NCBI GenBank assembly: GCA_021739805.1
Contig: JAIPBB010000082.1
Span: 1 to 17,947, forward strand
Origin: Saprospiraceae bacterium
Lineage (GTDB): Bacteria > Bacteroidota > Bacteroidia > Bacteroidales > JAIPBB01
Direction of reading: 5' to 3'
DNA length: 17,947 bases
The position numbers and the translations under genes were made by a program. Numbering within the stretch: position 1 is the first letter of the stretch; each line of letters opens with the position of its first letter. Under the pieces are notes generated by a model that saw nothing but the letters and a program-made list of their open reading frames with translations, made no database searches and had not been told where the DNA came from. Of this stretch, positions 14,083-17,947 are shown piece by piece.

Positions 14083-16236
14083 ATGAGAAAAGATTTTAAA
14101 AATATAAAATATAATTCAGCAAAAGCTTCCAATAAAACTTTTAGAGAGTGGGAAGCAGAAAAGAAAAATGAAGAGAATTGGATAACTCCTGAACAGATTG
14201 CTGTGAAAGCAGTTTATGGATCGGAAGATTTGGAGAATATGGAACACCTTAATTATGCAGCAGGAATTCCACCATTTTTACATGGACCTTATTCAACAAT
14301 GTATGTAATGCGACCATGGACTGTTCGTCAATATGCAGGGTTTTCAACAGCCGAAGAGTCGAATGCTTTTTATCGCAGGAATTTAGCTGCCGGGCAAAAA
14401 GGTTTATCAATAGCTTTTGACCTTGCAACTCACCGTGGCTATGATTCAGACCACCCAAGAGTTGTTGGCGATGTTGGAAAAGCAGGAGTAGCAGTTGATT
14501 CAATTTTGGATATGGAAATTCTTTTTGACCAGATTCCACTTGATAAAATGTCGGTTTCGATGACAATGAATGGAGCTGTGCTCCCAATTATGGCATTTTA
14601 TATTCTTGCTGCCGAAGAGCAAGGTGTTTCAATGGATAAACTTGCCGGAACTATTCAAAATGATATTTTGAAAGAATTTATGGTTAGGAACACATATATT
14701 TATCCACCGCTTCCATCAATGAAAATTATTGCTGATATTTTTGAATATACTTCTAAAAATATGCCTAAGTTCAACTCAATCAGCATTAGCGGTTATCATA
14801 TGCAGGAAGCCGGAGCAACCGCCGACATTGAACTTGCCTATACTCTTGCCGATGGTTTAGAATATTTAAGAGCCGGTGTTAATGCAGGAATGGATATCGA
14901 TTCTTTTGCTCCCAGATTATCATTTTTTTGGGGAATTGGAATGAACCATTTTATGGAAATTGCAAAAATGCGTGCTGCCAGAATGCTTTGGGCAAAAATC
15001 GTTAAACAATTCAATCCCAAAAATCCAAAGTCAATGGCTTTAAGAACTCATAGCCAAACTTCGGGTTGGAGTTTAACTGAGCAAGATCCTTTTAATAATG
15101 TGACACGTACCTGCGTTGAAGCTATGGCAGCTGCACTTGGTCATACTCAATCACTTCACACCAACGCATTGGACGAAGCAATTGCTTTGCCCACAGATTT
15201 TTCGGCACGAATAGCAAGAAACACACAAATCTATATTCAGGAAGAAACTAATATTTGCAAGGCTGTTGACCCATGGGCGGGTTCCTATTATGTTGAAACT
15301 TTAACCCATGAAATTGCCCATAAAGCCTGGGAATTAATTGAAGAAGTTGAAAAGCTTGGTGGAATGGCAAAAGCCATTGAAACAGGTATTCCAAAAATGC
15401 GAATTGAAGAAGCTGCTGCAAGAAAACAGGCAAGAATTGATTCAGGAAAAGATAAAATTGTCGGAGTGAATGAATACAGACTTGAAAAAGAAGACCCTCT
15501 TGAAACTCTTGAAGTTGATAATACTGCTGTTAGGGAAGCTCAATTAAAAAGACTTAAAAAGTTAAGAGAAATCCGAAATAATGAAGAAGTACAGGAAGCA
15601 TTAAATAATATAACCAAAGCATGTGAAACAGGAGAGGGCAATTTGTTAGCTCTTGCAGTTGACGCAGCTAGAAAAAGAGCTAGTTTGGGAGAGATTTCTG
15701 ATGCATGCGAAAAAGTTTTTGGGAGGTACAAAGCAGTGATACGTTCAATTTCAGGAGTTTACTCTTCGGAGTCACAAGATGACGATAGTTTTAAAAAGGC
15801 ATGTAGCCTTGCAGATAAATTTGCAGAACTCGAAGGTCGCCGACCTAGAATTATGATTGCCAAAATGGGGCAGGACGGACACGACCGAGGAGCGAAAGTT
15901 GTTGCAACCGGTTATGCTGATATTGGTTTTGATGTGGATATCGGGCCATTATTCCAAACTCCTGAAGAATCAGCTAAACAAGCAGTCGAAAATGATGTTC
16001 ATATTCTTGGCGTTTCAAGTTTGGCAGCAGGTCATAAAACATTGGTGCCACAAGTGATTGCCGAGCTTAAAAAACTTGGAAGAGAAGATATTCTTGTAAT
16101 TGTAGGTGGAGTTATTCCTCATCAGGATTATGAATTTCTTTATGATGCAGGAGCTGTTGCAGTTTTTGGACCAGGAACAATTATAGCTAAAGCTGCAATC
16201 GATATGCTTGAAATTCTTATAGAATCAAGGAAGTAA
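14083..16236 (+). CDS. mutB: Methylmalonyl-CoA mutase large (alpha) subunit, catalytic
   Basis: The catalytic, adenosylcobalamin-binding chain of the mutase, used in the succinate-propionate route. The 717 residues match the family length. The TIM barrel (about 45-420) carries the residues known from the Propionibacterium enzyme at equivalent positions: Y84 in [15 protein letters not shown]192 and R202 in [16 protein letters not shown], and H239 in [24 protein letters not shown] lies at 396-406. The C-terminal B12 domain (about 588-717) has DGHDRG (598-603) with H600 as the lower cobalt ligand, GVSSLAAGH (643-651), and VGGVIP (674-679). All key residues are present. No MeaB-type chaperone or epimerase gene is in the window. 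A hairpin element and a terminator follow. Confidence 0.98.
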   Translation: MRKDFKNIKYNSAKASNKTFREWEAEKKNEENWITPEQIAVKAVYGSEDLENMEHLNYAAGIPPFLHGPYSTMYVMRPWTVRQYAGFSTAEESNAFYRRNLAAGQKGLSIAFDLATHRGYDSDHPRVVGDVGKAGVAVDSILDMEILFDQIPLDKMSVSMTMNGAVLPIMAFYILAAEEQGVSMDKLAGTIQNDILKEFMVRNTYIYPPLPSMKIIADIFEYTSKNMPKFNSISISGYHMQEAGATADIELAYTLADGLEYLRAGVNAGMDIDSFAPRLSFFWGIGMNHFMEIAKMRAARMLWAKIVKQFNPKNPKSMALRTHSQTSGWSLTEQDPFNNVTRTCVEAMAAALGHTQSLHTNALDEAIALPTDFSARIARNTQIYIQEETNICKAVDPWAGSYYVETLTHEIAHKAWELIEEVEKLGGMAKAIETGIPKMRIEEAAARKQARIDSGKDKIVGVNEYRLEKEDPLETLEVDNTAVREAQLKRLKKLREIRNNEEVQEALNNITKACETGEGNLLALAVDAARKRASLGEISDACEKVFGRYKAVIRSISGVYSSESQDDDSFKKACSLADKFAELEGRRPRIMIAKMGQDGHDRGAKVVATGYADIGFDVDIGPLFQTPEESAKQAVENDVHILGVSSLAAGHKTLVPQVIAELKKLGREDILVIVGGVIPHQDYEFLYDAGAVAVFGPGTIIAKAAIDMLEILIESRK

Positions 16237-16240
16237 AATT

Positions 16241-16318
16241 ACTATTTAGTGTCTGCAAGAAAACTACCCTGAATTGAAAATCGAAATCTTATGGGTTTTC
16301 TTGCAGACACTATTTAGT
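16241..16318. repeat. 78-base hairpin element with flanking direct repeats (MITE-like)
   Basis: Perfect 18-base inverted repeats, TAGTGTCTGCAAGAAAAC at 16247-16264 and its complement at 16295-16312, enclose a 30-base loop. The outermost ten bases, ACTATTTAGT, occur in the same orientation at both ends (16241-16250 and 16309-16318), like a target-site duplication. That word is itself nearly palindromic, so it can also be read as extension of the stem (22 of 24 pairing). The element begins four bases after the mutB stop codon and precedes a separate terminator. Confidence 0.85.
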
Positions 16319-16350
16319 CGGAATGTGACTCGAAGTCGCAATCCAAATGG

Positions 16351-16384
16351 AAAAGGATTTTATAATTTTAAAATCCTTTTTTTT
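16351..16384 (+). terminator. Rho-independent terminator after mutB
   Basis: A perfect 12-base stem (AAAAGGATTTTA, 16351-16362, with 16369-16380) and six-base loop run directly into T residues at 16377-16384. It ends the mutA-mutB unit. The next candidate promoter begins four bases later. Confidence 0.85.
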
Positions 16385-16387
16385 GTG

Positions 16388-16395
16388 TACTTTTG
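16388..16395 (+). promoter_or_regulatory. Candidate -7 element of the MORN-like protein gene
   Basis: TACTTTTG fits TAnnTTTG and would give a leader of about 30 nucleotides before the ATG at 16430. The region 19 bases upstream is inside the terminator stem and has no TTTG, so only the -7 half is supported. Confidence 0.4.
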
Positions 16396-16429
16396 AATCT
16401 TACACACAATCACTTAAATTATAATTAAA

Positions 16430-17737
16430 ATGAGAAAATTAATTTTTATAATATGTTTAATTATCGGAATAAGTATTTCGACTGATGCTCAGAAATTATT
16501 AAAATATTCAGGTAAATATGATAATGGAATGGCAGTTCCCGGTGAAGCAGATTACACTTATTATAAAGAAGAAAACACATTTAAACAAATTAAGCAAGGT
16601 CGATTCCGATATACTGTAAAGTCAAAAGCAAATGACTATAGGTTTAACCAATCCTTTATTGGAAACTATCATAATGATCTTAAAGATGGAGAGTGGTCAT
16701 ACAGGATAAACGCAAGAGATTATTTTAAGAATAAAGACGATTATTATTCAACCGGTTCAATATCTTTAGTCTCAAAATATAAACAAGGAATGCCCCAGGG
16801 ACGGTGGGAATTTAATTCTGCATTAAAAAACAGAAAACGCTTATCAAACGGTTCAAAAATTGAATGGGACAGATATTTAGCTGAAGAAACAGTTAAAATA
16901 ATTGTGAACTTTAACAATGGTTTATTGGTTGATTCAGTAAAAATTCTAACAAATTACGGATATGAACTCCAGGGCGTTTTTGATAAAAATGGAATGTGTG
17001 ATAAAACATGGATTTATATTGAAAAAGAAACAAAAACTATTACAGAATACTCTCACGGCTTGAAAAAATCTCAGAAAGTAATTTCAACAAAAGATAATAA
17101 AGAAATTAGCAATTTGGTATATACTGATGATATGAAAATGCATTCTCAATTCGTAACACAAAAATCTAAAGATTTTGCATTTGAAGTTGATACATTTACT
17201 ATGCTGAGAAATCACAAGGACTTCATGGTTTCTATGATTTATAATAATATTTTCAATGATGATTATTTCCTTTATCGTTATGTTCCCGGTGACCTTATTT
17301 ATTATTTTGAAGCACCTAAATTTGTAAGCAAACTAAAGGGAGCTTACATTTTATATTTTGACAATAAGATTACTAATTCCCAGATTAACAGACTTTCAGA
17401 TCTTGATAAACTGGAAAAAAAGATAATTGACATTAACAGTAAAGCTCAAAAGATTTCTAAAAGCAAAACCCTAAGTGAAGATGCCAATAACAAAGTAAGC
17501 GTAATTTATATAAATGCTAAAAATGCCAAAATGTACACTTGTCATGCAAGCTTTATTGTTAATGAGATGGATATTAAAAAAGGGATAGAAAAAGCTAAGG
17601 TTAATTGTGAAAGAAAATATAATGTAAAGGTCGAAATTCCAAATTTTAAATCTAAGAATGAGGCAATAGAATATTTTATTAAAACTTTAGAAGATATTTT
17701 AGTGGCTTCGGAGAGAAATTATGAAGCGATAAAGTAA
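16430..17737 (+). CDS. Secreted protein with MORN-like repeats, function unknown
   Basis: I do not recognise a specific family. The 435-residue product starts with a clear signal peptide (1-20, MRKLIFIICLIIGISISTDA, likely cleaved before Q21), so it should be exported. Residues 55-200 contain degenerate Y/F-x-x-G-x-x-x-G-x-W units resembling the MORN variant of YwqK-type proteins: GNYHNDLKDGEWSYR (78-92), KYKQGMPQGRWEF (116-128) and GVFDKNGMCDKTWIYI (182-197). The remainder (about 240-435) is lysine- and asparagine-rich with no motif I can name, and only C189, C371 and C393 after the signal peptide. There is no C-terminal sorting domain. It has its own candidate promoter after the mutB terminator and no functional link to its neighbours is visible. 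Confidence 0.85.
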   Translation: MRKLIFIICLIIGISISTDAQKLLKYSGKYDNGMAVPGEADYTYYKEENTFKQIKQGRFRYTVKSKANDYRFNQSFIGNYHNDLKDGEWSYRINARDYFKNKDDYYSTGSISLVSKYKQGMPQGRWEFNSALKNRKRLSNGSKIEWDRYLAEETVKIIVNFNNGLLVDSVKILTNYGYELQGVFDKNGMCDKTWIYIEKETKTITEYSHGLKKSQKVISTKDNKEISNLVYTDDMKMHSQFVTQKSKDFAFEVDTFTMLRNHKDFMVSMIYNNIFNDDYFLYRYVPGDLIYYFEAPKFVSKLKGAYILYFDNKITNSQINRLSDLDKLEKKIIDINSKAQKISKSKTLSEDANNKVSVIYINAKNAKMYTCHASFIVNEMDIKKGIEKAKVNCERKYNVKVEIPNFKSKNEAIEYFIKTLEDILVASERNYEAIK

Positions 17738-17750
17738 TTATTTGGTTTCA

Positions 17751-17814
17751 GGTTTCGGGTTTCACACTTCGACTCCGCTCAGTGCAGGGGTTTCGGGTTT
17801 CACACTTTGACTCC
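17751..17814. repeat. Duplicated repeat block, right copy of the left-edge word
   Basis: A 26-base unit starting GGTTTCGGGTTTCACACTT occurs at 17751-17776 and again at 17789-17814 with one difference (TTCGACTCC versus TTTGACTCC). Between and overlapping them, 17780-17801 matches 140-161 at 21 of 22 bases. The connecting CTTCGACTCCGCTCAGTG resembles a word I recall as common in Bacteroidetes intergenic DNA. It begins 14 bases after the stop of the preceding gene. Confidence 0.8.
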
Positions 17815-17871
17815 CTTTAGATTTGCAAAACCAATTATTTAAAGAATTAAAGTTTCTTAAAAGATATATTA

Positions 17872-17947
17872 ATGATGTTGATATTTCTTTTTTTGCTTCT
17901 TTTTTTCTTTGTTAATATCTTTGGTTTTGTTAATAAAAAAAGAATGA
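17872..17947 (+). CDS. Possible start of a membrane protein, cut by the window end
   Basis: An open frame from ATG 17872 runs off the end without a stop, giving 25 residues opening MMLIFLFLLLFFFVNIFGF and then NKKRM. This is a hydrophobic helix followed by positive charge, as in a single-span or exported protein. TAGATTTG at 17818-17825 fits the TAnnTTTG -7 pattern 46 bases upstream. The stretch is too short and too T-rich to identify, and it may be chance. Confidence 0.3.
   Translation, partial: MMLIFLFLLLFFFVNIFGFVNKKRM

Overview
The window reads as chromosomal DNA of a Bacteroidota (Bacteroidetes) bacterium. The DNA is strongly AT-rich. Shine-Dalgarno sequences are essentially absent. Several genes are preceded by the phylum's TAnnTTTG -7 promoter element. 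Gene content and order are typical of the phylum: a bactofilin-led ATP synthase operon, an HU gene next to a ribonuclease G gene, and paired methylmalonyl-CoA mutase subunits. No species can be named from the sequence.

Layout. Positions 1-306 hold no gene but are a mosaic of short repeats that runs into the stop codon of a leftward glycyl-tRNA synthetase (307-1830). A cysteine-rich DUF3109 protein (1938-2510) is transcribed divergently. The 666-base gap 2511-3176 is repeat territory: nested inverted repeats, the 43-codon tail of a dead REP-associated (Y1 family) transposase, and ten copies of an 11-base tandem repeat. From 9365 leftward to 3177 runs one operon: bactofilin, AtpZ-like protein, a four-helix AtpI-like protein, then ATP synthase subunits a, c, b, delta, alpha and gamma. 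Its promoter is a textbook TTTG-N19-TAnnTTTG. The beta and epsilon genes are not here. Leftward RNase G (9506-11056) follows, then a leftward pair of HU (11361-11645) and a 29-residue, extremely basic ribosomal-type protein (11220-11309) closed by a strong terminator. Rightward, mutA (11969-13837) and mutB (14083-16236) encode the two chains of B12-dependent methylmalonyl-CoA mutase. They are followed by a hairpin element and a terminator, then a secreted MORN-like protein of unknown function (16430-17737). The right edge repeats sequence seen at the left edge and may hold the start of another membrane protein.

How the genes work together. The Fo genes with part of F1 build a proton-coupled ATP synthase; the c subunit lacks sodium-ligand residues. 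MutA/MutB interconvert succinyl-CoA and methylmalonyl-CoA, the step leading to propionate in many Bacteroidota. GlyRS, RNase G, HU and the small ribosomal-type protein are housekeeping functions.

The genes are ordinary. The less explained material is between them: at least five different repeat families in about 2 kb of non-coding DNA, one of them lying beside the remains of the transposase class known to mobilise such palindromes. I saw no CRISPR array, tRNA, rRNA, prophage or defence system.
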